From positions 1 to 8,262 of the forward strand of contig JAFAEC010000137.1 of assembly GCA_023424215.1 (NCBI GenBank): a DNA stretch of 8,262 nt. Direction: 5' to 3'. The position numbers were made by a program, and so were the translations under genes. Each line of letters opens with the position of its first letter. Position 1 is the first letter of the stretch. This DNA is from Pseudomonadota bacterium (GTDB taxonomy: Bacteria > Pseudomonadota > Alphaproteobacteria > Caulobacterales > Caulobacteraceae). Positions 1 through 5,676 of the stretch are shown one piece after another. Below the pieces are notes generated by a model that was given only the letters and a program-made list of their open reading frames with translations, was not told the origin of the DNA and searched no databases.

Positions 1-42
1 TTTGTACGCGTGACATCATGACCGCTAGCGCCTCCCAAACGC

Positions 43-75
43 ATGCTCTGGTTCTGACTACGCAAACCGGAGCAT
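43..75. repeat. Long inverted repeat downstream of gcvPB
   Basis: ATGCTCTGGTT (43-53) pairs with AACCGGAGCAT (65-75), 11 bp around an 11-base loop. The single imperfect position is a G-U wobble if read on the plus strand and an A-C mismatch on the minus strand, so a rightward transcript entering from outside the window would fold it better. No T-run follows on either strand. It may be part of the transcription-stop region between gcvPB and an unseen neighbouring gene. Confidence 0.35.
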
Positions 76-110
76 ACGCCTCTGGGGCGAGGCGGCGTTC
101 ACATCACCGT

Positions 111-128
111 GCTTCGCAGGTGCGAAGC
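111..128 (-). terminator. Perfect inverted repeat at the gcvPB stop codon (possible 3'-end hairpin)
   Basis: GCTTCGCA (111-118) and TGCGAAGC (121-128) are perfect 8-bp complements with two bases between them. In the gcv transcript the stem starts with the last base of the TAG stop codon of gcvPB. The sequence after it is not U-rich, so an intrinsic terminator is not shown. A 3'-protecting hairpin or a Rho-assisted end is as likely. Confidence 0.4.
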
Positions 129-1717
129 TACTCCGCCGCGATGTTCGACCCCTCGGGAGCGGTCCAGCGAAGCACCGGTTGGCGGGCCGCGCGGGTCTCG
201 TCCAGGCGCCGCAGCGGGGCGTGGAAGGGCGCGCCCTTGAAGCGCTCGACGTCGCCGGCCTTCGCCGCCCCGGCCAAAGCCCGCATCGCCTCGATGAAGC
301 GATCCAGTTCCTGCTTCGACTCGGTCTCGGTCGGCTCGATCAGCATGGCCCCGTGCACGACCAGCGGGAAATACATGGTCATCGGGTGGAAGCCCTCGTC
401 GATCATCGCCTTGGCGAAGTCGAGCGTGGTCACGTCCGTGCCCTTCAGCCACTCGTCGTCGAACAGGGCCTCGTGCATGCACGGCCCTTCCGGGAAGGCC
501 GGGCTCATCAGGTCCTGCAGCCGGGCCTTGATGTAGTTGGCGTTCAGCACCGCGTCCTCGGCCACCTGCCGCAGGCCGTCCGAGCCGTGGCTCATCATGT
601 AGCTGAGGGCGCGGACATACATGCCCATCTGGCCGTGGAAGGCGCACATCCGGCCGAAGGCCTGCGCGGCCTCGCCCTCGGCGAACTCCTCCAGCCGGAA
701 GCCGTCGCCGTCCGAGACCACCCACGGGGCCGGCGCGAACGGCGCCAGCGCCTCGGACAGCACCACCGGACCGGCGCCCGGCCCGCCGCCGCCGTGCGGC
801 GTCGAGAAGGTCTTGTGCAGGTTGATGTGCATGGCGTCGACGCCCAGGTCGCCCGGCCGCACCCGCCCGACGATGGCGTTGAAGTTGGCGCCGTCGCAGT
901 AGAAGTAGGCCCCGGCCTCGTGCGTCAGCCGGCTGATCTCGAGGATGTCGCGCTCGAACAGGCCGCAGGTGTTCGGGTTGGTGACCATGATGGCGGCGAC
1001 GTCGTCGCCCAGCTTGGCCTCGAGGTCCCTGATGTCGACCCTGCCGTCCTCGGTCTGGGCGATCTCCACCACCTGGTAGCCGACGAAGGCGGCCGTGGCC
1101 GGGTTGGTGCCGTGGGCCGAGGTCGGCACCAGCACCTTGTTGCGCGGCTTGTCCGAGCGCAGGCCGTGGCCCGCGGCGCGGTGGGCGGCGCGGATGGCCA
1201 TCAGGCCGCACAGTTCGCCGTGCGCCCCGGCCTTGGGGCTCATCGCCACCGCCGGCATGCCGGTCAGGGTCTTCAGCCAGTGGGCCAGGCTGTCCATCAG
1301 CTCCAGCGCGCCCTGCACCGTCGATTGCGGCTGCAGCGGATGGATGTCGGAGAAGCCCGGCAGGCGCGCCATCTTCTCGTTGAGGCGCGGGTTGTGCTTC
1401 ATCGTGCACGAGCCGAGCGGATAGATGGCCAGGTCGATGGCGTGGTTCTTCTGGCTCAGGCGCACGTAGTGGCGCATGGCCTCCGGCTCCGACAGGCCGG
1501 GCAGGCCGATCGGATCGCGGCGCACCAGGTCGCCGAGGTCCGAGGCGTCGCTCGTCGGCTCCGGCAGGTCGACGCCGGTCTTGCCCCAGCCGTCGCTCTC
1601 GAAGATCAGGTGCTCGTCCTGCAGCAGGCCGCGCCCGCCGGTCAGGGTCGGATGCTTGTAGTCGTGATCCACGGCGTTGGGCGTGGTCGGACGGCCGACG
1701 GTGTTCATGGTGCTCAT
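128..1717 (-). CDS. gcvPB: Glycine dehydrogenase (decarboxylating), subunit 2 (P-protein, PLP-binding half)
   Basis: C-terminal half of the split P-protein of the glycine cleavage system. With GcvPA it decarboxylates glycine using pyridoxal phosphate and passes the aminomethyl group to lipoyl-GcvH in the cytoplasm. The 529-aa product is a normal length for the family. Visible landmarks are YPLGSCTMKHNP (residues 99-110), SAHGTNPATAAF (200-211), NPNTCGLFE (247-255) and INLHKTFSTPHGGGGPG (298-314), in which Lys302 is the expected Schiff-base lysine. The reading frame stays open upstream to 2065, but I chose the ATG at 1717. It shares one base with the gcvPA stop (TAATG), has a GGAGG at 1725-1729 seven bases upstream, and gives an N-terminus beginning MSTMNTVGRP that is not covered by gcvPA coding sequence. 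It is the last gene of the operon and is probably translationally coupled to gcvPA. I see no frameshift or missing key residue. Confidence 0.97.
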   Translation of the reverse strand: MSTMNTVGRPTTPNAVDHDYKHPTLTGGRGLLQDEHLIFESDGWGKTGVDLPEPTSDASDLGDLVRRDPIGLPGLSEPEAMRHYVRLSQKNHAIDLAIYPLGSCTMKHNPRLNEKMARLPGFSDIHPLQPQSTVQGALELMDSLAHWLKTLTGMPAVAMSPKAGAHGELCGLMAIRAAHRAAGHGLRSDKPRNKVLVPTSAHGTNPATAAFVGYQVVEIAQTEDGRVDIRDLEAKLGDDVAAIMVTNPNTCGLFERDILEISRLTHEAGAYFYCDGANFNAIVGRVRPGDLGVDAMHINLHKTFSTPHGGGGPGAGPVVLSEALAPFAPAPWVVSDGDGFRLEEFAEGEAAQAFGRMCAFHGQMGMYVRALSYMMSHGSDGLRQVAEDAVLNANYIKARLQDLMSPAFPEGPCMHEALFDDEWLKGTDVTTLDFAKAMIDEGFHPMTMYFPLVVHGAMLIEPTETESKQELDRFIEAMRALAGAAKAGDVERFKGAPFHAPLRRLDETRAARQPVLRWTAPEGSNIAAE

Positions 1718-3057
1718 TACAGAACCTCCGCCAGGGCGGATTTCAGGGCCGCGATGTCCGCGTCCGTGGTGATCTCGGTGGCGGCGACCAGCAGGACGTC
1801 GTCCATGCCCGCCCCGGGGGCGAGGCGGCCGTAGGGCACGCCGGCGAGGATGCGCTTCTCGGCCAGCCGTTCGACGACCTCCGCGGCCGGCTTCGGCAGC
1901 TTCACCGCGAACTCGTTGAAGAAGCGCGGGGTCAGCACCTCCACGCCCGGGATCCCCGCCAGGGCGTCGCGGGTCTTCACCGCCGCCTCGTGGTTCAGCA
2001 GGGCCAGCCGGCGCAGGCCGGTCTCGCCCAGCAGGCTCATGTGGATCGAGAAGGCCAGGGTGCACAGGCCCGAGTTGGTGCAGATGTTAGAGGTCGCCTT
2101 GTCGCGGCGAATGTGCTGTTCGCGCGTCGACAGGGTCAGGACGAAGCCGCGCGCGCCGTCGGCGTCCACGGTCTCGCCGGTCAGGCGGCCGGGCATCTGC
2201 CGGATCAGCTTCTCGCGCGTGGCGAACAGGCCGACGTAGGGGCCGCCGAAATTCAGGGCGTTGCCGATCGACTGGCCCTCGGCGGCGACAATGTCGGCTC
2301 CCATCTCGCCCGGCGACTTCAGCAGGCCCATCGACACGGCCTCGGTCACCACCACGATCAGCAGGGCCCCGGCCGCGTGGGCGGCCTCGGCGATTTTCGT
2401 CACGTCGGTGGCGGTGCCGAACACGTTCGGGGTCTGGACCACGACGCAGGCGGTGTCCGGTCCGATCTGGCTGACGACATCGGCCTCGGCGTCGACCGCG
2501 GCGGGCAGCACCTGGGTCTCGACGCCGACGGCGTGCACCACGGTCTCGGTGGCGGCGACATAGTGCGGATGCACCCCGCCCGAGATCACCGCCTTGTTGC
2601 GGCGGGTCACGCGGGTGGCCATCAGCACGCCCTCGGCCATGGCGGTCGAGCCGTCATAGAGTGAGGCGTTGGCCACCGGCATGCCGGTCAGGTTCGCGAC
2701 CTGGGTCTGGAACTCGTACAGGTACTGCAGCGTGCCCTGGGCGATCTCGGGCTGGTAGGGCGTGTAGCTGGTCAGGAACTCCGACCGCTGGATCACGTGG
2801 TCGACCGTGGCCGGCACGTGGTGCTTGTAGGCCCCGGCGCCGCAGAAGAAGGGCGCCGAGCCGGCGGCCAGGTTCTTCCCCGCCATCGCGCCCAGCGCGC
2901 GCTCGACCTCCAGCTCGCCGGCCACGCGCGGAAGGTCGACGAAGCCCTCCCGCCGCGCCGCCTCGGGCACGTCCACGAACAGATCGTCGATCGACTTGGC
3001 CCCGATCGCCGCCAGCATGGCGGAGCGGTCGTCGGGCGTCAGCGGCAGGTAGCGCAT
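1717..3057 (-). CDS. gcvPA: Glycine dehydrogenase (decarboxylating), subunit 1 (P-protein, N-terminal half)
   Basis: N-terminal half of the split P-protein. It is homologous to the N-terminal part of the fused GcvP and pairs with GcvPB to form the glycine-decarboxylating enzyme. The 446-aa product is the usual length. Recognisable segments are MRYLPLTPDD at the start, FFCGAGAYKHHVPA (70-83), TSYTPYQPEIAQGTLQ (96-111), SLYDGSTAMAEG (132-143), NFGGPYVGLFAT (269-280) and REQHIRRDKATSNICTNSG (312-330). This subunit lacks the PLP lysine, as expected, because that lysine is in GcvPB. The start at 3057 matches the conserved family N-terminus. Its leader is odd: the 25 bases between the gcvH stop and this ATG are pyrimidine-rich and contain no convincing Shine-Dalgarno sequence, unlike gcvT, gcvH and gcvPB. 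Translation may depend on ribosomes finishing gcvH. Confidence 0.97.
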   Translation of the reverse strand: MRYLPLTPDDRSAMLAAIGAKSIDDLFVDVPEAARREGFVDLPRVAGELEVERALGAMAGKNLAAGSAPFFCGAGAYKHHVPATVDHVIQRSEFLTSYTPYQPEIAQGTLQYLYEFQTQVANLTGMPVANASLYDGSTAMAEGVLMATRVTRRNKAVISGGVHPHYVAATETVVHAVGVETQVLPAAVDAEADVVSQIGPDTACVVVQTPNVFGTATDVTKIAEAAHAAGALLIVVVTEAVSMGLLKSPGEMGADIVAAEGQSIGNALNFGGPYVGLFATREKLIRQMPGRLTGETVDADGARGFVLTLSTREQHIRRDKATSNICTNSGLCTLAFSIHMSLLGETGLRRLALLNHEAAVKTRDALAGIPGVEVLTPRFFNEFAVKLPKPAAEVVERLAEKRILAGVPYGRLAPGAGMDDVLLVAATEITTDADIAALKSALAEVL

Positions 3058-3082
3058 GGCGGGGAGGGTCCGTGCGAGAGGT

Positions 3083-3448
3083 CTAGAGGGTGGTCAGGTA
3101 CTGGTCGTAGGCGGCGCGATCCATCAGCTCGTCCAGCTGCGAGGCGTCGGACACCTTGATCTTCGCGAACCAGCCTTCGCCCTCGGGGTCGGCGTTGACG
3201 GTCTCGGGGGCCGAGGCGAGGGCGGCGTTGCCCTCGACCACCTCGCCCGCGACCGGGGCGTAGACGTCCGAGGCCGCCTTGACGCTCTCGACGACGGCGA
3301 AGCTGTCGCCCTTCGACACCGCCTTGCCGGCCTCGGGGGTTTCGACGAAGACGACGTCGCCGAGCGCCTCGGCGGCGTGCTTGCTGATGCCGACGGTGGC
3401 GACGTCGCCCTCGAGGCGAACCCACTCGTGATCCTTGGTGAAGCGCAT
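3083..3448 (-). CDS. gcvH: Glycine cleavage system H protein (lipoyl carrier)
   Basis: Small lipoylated shuttle protein of the glycine cleavage system. Its lipoyl arm visits the P-protein, the T-protein and dihydrolipoamide dehydrogenase (no gene for the last is in this window). The 121-aa product has the family signature: KDHEWV (residues 5-10), an ISKHAAEALGDVVFVE block (21-36), and the lipoyl attachment site ESVKAASDVYAPVAGEV with Lys57 as the expected lipoylated residue. The C-terminal part contains NADPEGEGWFAKI, typical of H proteins. The ATG at 3448 is preceded by GGAG with a seven-base spacer, which supports this start. It lies 20 bp after gcvT and 25 bp before gcvPA, as expected for one transcript. 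Confidence 0.97.
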   Translation of the reverse strand: MRFTKDHEWVRLEGDVATVGISKHAAEALGDVVFVETPEAGKAVSKGDSFAVVESVKAASDVYAPVAGEVVEGNAALASAPETVNADPEGEGWFAKIKVSDASQLDELMDRAAYDQYLTTL

Positions 3449-3468
3449 CTCAGTTCTCCGGGAAGCCG

Positions 3469-4587
3469 TCAGGCGGCCTTGGGTTTGCGATAGTAGCGGG
3501 AGGCGACGAAGGGCGTCGCCACGACTTCGGCGGCGGCGGCCTTGCCGCGCACGATGACCTTCAGCTCCGTGCCGAGCTCGGCGAGGGCGGGCGGGACGTA
3601 GCCCATGGCGATGTTCTTGCCGAGGGTCGGGGAGGGGCCGCCCGAGGTGACTTTGCCGACCACATTGCCGTCAACGTCGGCGATCTCGGCGCCCTCGCGG
3701 GCCGGGGCGCCTTCCTTGACGTGCAGGCCGACGCGGACCCGCGACGGGCCGTCGGCCAGGGCCTTGAGGATGCGGTCGGCGCCGGGGAAGTCGGCGCGCT
3801 CCTTGCGCGACTTCGACAGGGCGAAGGTCAGGGCCGCCTCGACCGGGTCGGTCCCGGCGTCGATGTCGTGGCCGTGCAGCGGCAGGCCGGCTTCCAGCCG
3901 CAGGCTGTCGCGCGCGCCGAGACCGATCGGCTTCACCCGGGCGTCGGAGAGCAGCAGGTTCCAGATGCGCTCCGCGTCGGCGGCCGGCACCGAGATCTCG
4001 TAGCCGTCCTCGCCAGTGTAGCCCGAACGCGAAACGTAGCAGTCGACCCCGAACAGCATCAGCCGGGCGCAGTCCATGAAGCCGAACTCGGCCAGCACCG
4101 GCTCGTGGGCGGCCATGACCTCGGCCGCCTCGGGCCCCTGGATGGCCAGCAGGGCGCGATCGTCGAGGATGGTCAGGGTGGCGTCGCCGGAGATGTTGGC
4201 CTTCAGATGCGCGAAGTCGGCGTCCTTGTTGCCGGCGTTGACCACGACATAGAGGCCGTCATGGTCGGGCTTGCCGGCCATCAGGTCGTCCATGATGCCG
4301 CCCTCGGCGTTGAGCAGCAGCGAATACTTCTGCTTGCCTGCCTTGAGGATCTGGTAGTCGCCGGGGACGAGCCGCTCGAACTGGGCGATGGCGTCGGCGC
4401 CGGTGATCTTGCACTGGCCCATGTGCGAGACGTCGAACAGGCCGGCGTGCTCGCGGGTCCAGCGGTGCTCGGCCAGCACGCCCTCGTACTGCACCGGCAT
4501 GTCGTAGCCGCCGAAGCCGACCATGCGGGCCCCGAGCGCGCGGTGCGCGGCGTTCAGCGGCGTGGTCTTCAGGGGCTGGTCGATCAT
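3469..4587 (-). CDS. gcvT: Aminomethyltransferase (glycine cleavage T protein)
   Basis: Tetrahydrofolate-dependent aminomethyltransferase. It takes the aminomethyl group from GcvH, releases ammonia and forms 5,10-methylene-tetrahydrofolate. The 372-aa product is full length. Key segments are the N-terminal TPLNAAHRALGARMVGFGG, DVSHMGQ (52-58), GGIMDDL (96-102, containing the conserved aspartate pair at 100-101), SRSGYTGEDGYEI (186-198), and GLGARDSLRLEAGLPLHGHD (222-241), with a C-terminal barrel ending in SRYYRKPKAA. The ATG at 4587 has a GAGAGG Shine-Dalgarno at 4593-4598, five bases upstream. It is the first gene of the operon and lies 53 bp beyond the 3' end of the tandem glycine riboswitch, so its translation or transcription is likely the direct target of glycine sensing. 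Confidence 0.98.
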   Translation of the reverse strand: MIDQPLKTTPLNAAHRALGARMVGFGGYDMPVQYEGVLAEHRWTREHAGLFDVSHMGQCKITGADAIAQFERLVPGDYQILKAGKQKYSLLLNAEGGIMDDLMAGKPDHDGLYVVVNAGNKDADFAHLKANISGDATLTILDDRALLAIQGPEAAEVMAAHEPVLAEFGFMDCARLMLFGVDCYVSRSGYTGEDGYEISVPAADAERIWNLLLSDARVKPIGLGARDSLRLEAGLPLHGHDIDAGTDPVEAALTFALSKSRKERADFPGADRILKALADGPSRVRVGLHVKEGAPAREGAEIADVDGNVVGKVTSGGPSPTLGKNIAMGYVPPALAELGTELKVIVRGKAAAAEVVATPFVASRYYRKPKAA

Positions 4588-4639
4588 GGGCGCCTCTCGC
4601 GGTCGCGTGTTTTGGCGGAAGCTCCGCCGTCCTCGCGCC
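4588..4639 (-). promoter_or_regulatory. Riboswitch expression platform and gcvT ribosome binding site
   Basis: Leader segment between aptamer 2 and the gcvT ATG. In transcript sense it holds a small hairpin GGCGGA-GCT-TCCGCC (4613-4627) followed by AAAACACG, with no U-run, so an intrinsic terminator is not apparent and translational control is more likely. The gcvT Shine-Dalgarno GAGAGG lies at 4593-4598. The segment CCGCGAGAG (4594-4602) is perfectly complementary to CTCTCGCGG at the start of aptamer 1 (4840-4848). GCGCCC next to the ATG (4588-4593) can also pair with GGGCGC just after aptamer 2 (4635-4640). Both pairings would hide the ribosome binding site. The pairings are seen in the sequence; their regulatory role is inferred. 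Confidence 0.55.
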
Positions 4640-4752
4640 CCCGCTGTCCTGAAGCCTGAGAGATTCCGCCCCGTCCCGGACGGACGCTGCGCATCGTCCG
4701 GGATGACAAGGCTTGCTCCGTCGGCGCGCCCCGAAAGGCGACTTTCCAGCGT
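4640..4752 (-). promoter_or_regulatory. Glycine riboswitch, second aptamer
   Basis: Second of two tandem glycine-binding aptamers in the gcvT leader. In transcript sense, CGCTG (4747-4751) pairs with CAGCG (4642-4646) as helix P1. The conserved GGAGCAAGCC core, GGAATCTCTCAGG and AGGACAGCG elements follow in the correct order. A P3a hairpin (CGCC/GGCG) is visible near 4728-4739. Three features are unusual. The 5' side of P2 reads GAAAG where GAGAG would pair fully with CTCTC. The core reads GCCGACGG instead of the common GCCGAAGG. The variable arm is lengthened by a palindrome with 9-bp perfect arms (4674-4682 and 4695-4703). It is probably folded and ligand-responsive, but its competence should not be assumed. 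Confidence 0.88.
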
Positions 4753-4760
4753 CCGTGCGC

Positions 4761-4848
4761 CTCGCGGTCCTTTTGCCTGAGCGTTTCCGGGGCGGTTGCG
4801 CCTTCGGCTCCGGAGCCGCGAGAACGGCCCCGATCTCTCCCGCGAGAG
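4761..4848 (-). promoter_or_regulatory. Glycine riboswitch, first aptamer
   Basis: First aptamer of the tandem glycine riboswitch. In transcript sense it begins CTCTCGCGGGAGAG and ends AGGCAAAAGGACCGCGAG. Helix P1 is a perfect 7-bp pairing of CTCGCGG (4840-4846) with CCGCGAG (4761-4767). The canonical GAGCCGAAGGCGCAACC and GGAAACGCTCAGGC blocks are present. The second carries CGCTC where the family usually has CTCTC, leaving one A-G mismatch against GAGAG in P2. A perfect CGGCTCCGGAGCCG hairpin forms the upper arm. Glycine riboswitches of this class usually turn on gcv operons when glycine is high, which fits the genes downstream. The aptamer begins within a few bases of the predicted transcription start. 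Confidence 0.93.
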
Positions 4849-4856
4849 CGCCGCGA

Positions 4857-4885
4857 CCTAGGCCCCGACTCAAGGGCCGAGTCAA
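4857..4885 (-). promoter_or_regulatory. Predicted promoter of the gcv operon
   Basis: In transcript sense, TTGACT (4880-4885) is followed after 17 bp by CCTAGG (4857-4862), continuing TC. The -35 is a near-perfect housekeeping element. The -10 region CCTAGGTC is a partial match to the GCTANAWC element described for Caulobacter housekeeping promoters. Transcription would start near 4850, exactly where the first riboswitch aptamer begins. GACTC (4867-4871) and GAGTC (4879-4883) form a 5-bp inverted repeat, and both are GANTC sites of the kind methylated by CcrM in Caulobacterales. The second lies inside the -35 element. The promoter is predicted by position and motif only. Confidence 0.55.
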
Positions 4886-5125
4886 GCGGAACGGCGGCCG
4901 CAGGGGCGGGAATGCACCGCCGCCGGGAAAATGCGGAAACCGTGTATTCCGGAGACATTGTCGCCGCCTCCTGAATGCGACCGCTATCGGCAGCGGGCGC
5001 TCGCGCTAACTGTGTCAAAGACCGGGGCCGGAGCCGTCGACCATTGTGCACGGGGCTGCGTCAGAAGCGGACGCACGCGGAAAGCCCGGCCCGCCAGCGC
5101 TTGTGCGGATGCGGGGGCTGGACGG

Positions 5126-5172
5126 GGCCGGCCCCTGGCGCTTCAGCGCCGGGCTGGGGGCTCTTGCCGGCC
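5126..5172. repeat. GC-rich compound inverted repeat (hairpin)
   Basis: Outer arms GGCCGGC (5126-5132) and GCCGGCC (5166-5172) are perfectly complementary. Nested inside, CCTGGCGC (5134-5141) pairs with GCGCCGGG (5146-5153) around a TTCA loop, with one T-G wobble. There is no T-run on either side, so I do not call it an intrinsic terminator. It lies about 140-190 bp upstream of the lipoprotein gene and could be structure in that gene's leader or simply a product of high GC content. Confidence 0.45.
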
Positions 5173-5176
5173 GCGA

Positions 5177-5229
5177 GGGGCGTGAAGGGACGAAAAGGGG
5201 CCGGGAAGGTCGGGAGGGAAGGGGTCGGG
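5177..5229 (+). repeat. G-run tract with G-quadruplex potential and short direct repeat
   Basis: Eight runs of three or four G occur in 53 bases on the plus strand. The densest part, 5212-5229, has four G-runs separated by 1-3 bases and fits the standard G-quadruplex pattern. GGTCGGGAG occurs twice (5208-5216 and 5223-5231), 15 bp apart. The tract lies 86-138 bp upstream of the lipoprotein start and would be in its RNA leader if transcription begins further upstream. Folding is predicted from pattern only. Confidence 0.5.
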
Positions 5230-5314
5230 AGTCTTCACCGCGATTGCGGGACCGGCAGTCTCGCGGCCGACAAATCATTGCGGACATCCCCAGCCATAGC
5301 GATGCTGAGGCATG

Positions 5315-5623
5315 ATGCGTTGGCTCGTCATCACCGCCCTGCTCGCGGGCTGTTCAGGACCGCATGCCGTCAGGGCAGGTCTCGATCAGGCCCCCCCGCC
5401 GTTCAACCCGGCGGAAGCGGCGGGCGAGATCGAGCGAGGGTGCGGTCTGGTCCCCGGCTCGCTTCTTCATGTGACCTCCGGCGGCGACATCGAGGTGCGG
5501 CCGGTCGTCAATGCCGAGCTGTCGTACCCGCGGTTCTCCTGCGTGATGGCCGCCATCAGGGAGGCGAATCTGGAGGAGCGAGGGCTGGGACTGATCCTCA
5601 CCGGCGAATACGCAGCGAGATAA
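5315..5623 (+). CDS. Small putative lipoprotein of unknown function
   Basis: A 102-aa protein I do not recognise. The N-terminus MRWLVITALLAGCSG is a short lipoprotein signal: one Arg, a hydrophobic stretch and the lipobox L-A-G-C, with Cys13 the expected acylated residue and Ser14 next, which does not suggest inner-membrane retention. The mature part has a Pro-rich linker (about residues 26-32) and then a compact domain with two further cysteines (43 and 76) that could form a disulfide in the periplasm. Two adjacent ATGs are possible. I chose 5315 because TGAGG (5306-5310) is four bases from it but only one base from the ATG at 5312. Codons are strongly G/C at position three, supporting coding. 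It lies 72 bp before another small membrane-protein gene on the same strand. Confidence 0.75.
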   Translation: MRWLVITALLAGCSGPHAVRAGLDQAPPPFNPAEAAGEIERGCGLVPGSLLHVTSGGDIEVRPVVNAELSYPRFSCVMAAIREANLEERGLGLILTGEYAAR

Positions 5624-5676
5624 GGCGTATCCGACCTGACGCCACGGCCGGCCCCGTCGGTTGCCACCTGCCAGGG

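Larger units (their letters stand above)
4886..5311. other. Non-coding divergent intergenic region
   Basis: About 425 bp between the gcv promoter and the rightward lipoprotein gene, with no convincing gene. Open frames here are arginine/glycine/proline-rich, as expected from random GC-rich DNA. It contains a small inverted repeat CCGCT/AGCGG (4981-4996), a GC-rich compound hairpin (5126-5172), and a purine-rich tract with eight runs of three or more G (5177-5229). A minus-strand AGGAGG-8-ATG (ATG at 4958) sits upstream of the predicted gcv promoter. The promoter of the lipoprotein gene should lie here, but I cannot place it with confidence. Confidence 0.6.

Noticed and set aside
43..75. Possible tRNA-like or small RNA element at the left edge
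   Set aside because: Only one hairpin is present; there is no cloverleaf, T-loop consensus or CCA-type end.
99..1409. Long minus-strand frame inside gcvPB (436 codons)
   Set aside because: Arg/Gly/Ala-rich shadow frame of gcvPB, as expected in GC-rich coding DNA.
179..1834. Long plus-strand frame opposite gcvPB (551 codons)
   Set aside because: Antisense shadow with His/Gln/Val-rich low-complexity composition and no recognisable domain.
1718..2065. Upstream extension of the gcvPB frame to a Met at 2065
   Set aside because: It overlaps gcvPA coding sequence, encodes Arg/Gly/Pro-rich low-complexity residues, and the ATG at 1717 has a good Shine-Dalgarno and gives the normal family length.
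4613..4627. Hairpin before gcvT as an intrinsic terminator of the riboswitch
   Set aside because: The stem is followed by AAAACACG rather than a U-run, so transcription termination is not supported.
3721..4659. Plus-strand frame opposite gcvT (312 codons)
   Set aside because: Antisense shadow of a well-supported gcvT; no domain and no ribosome binding site.
5046..5315. Plus-strand frame with Gly-Arg-Glu repeats
   Set aside because: The apparent peptide repeats come from the GGG-run DNA tract; no ribosome binding site and no conserved domain seen.
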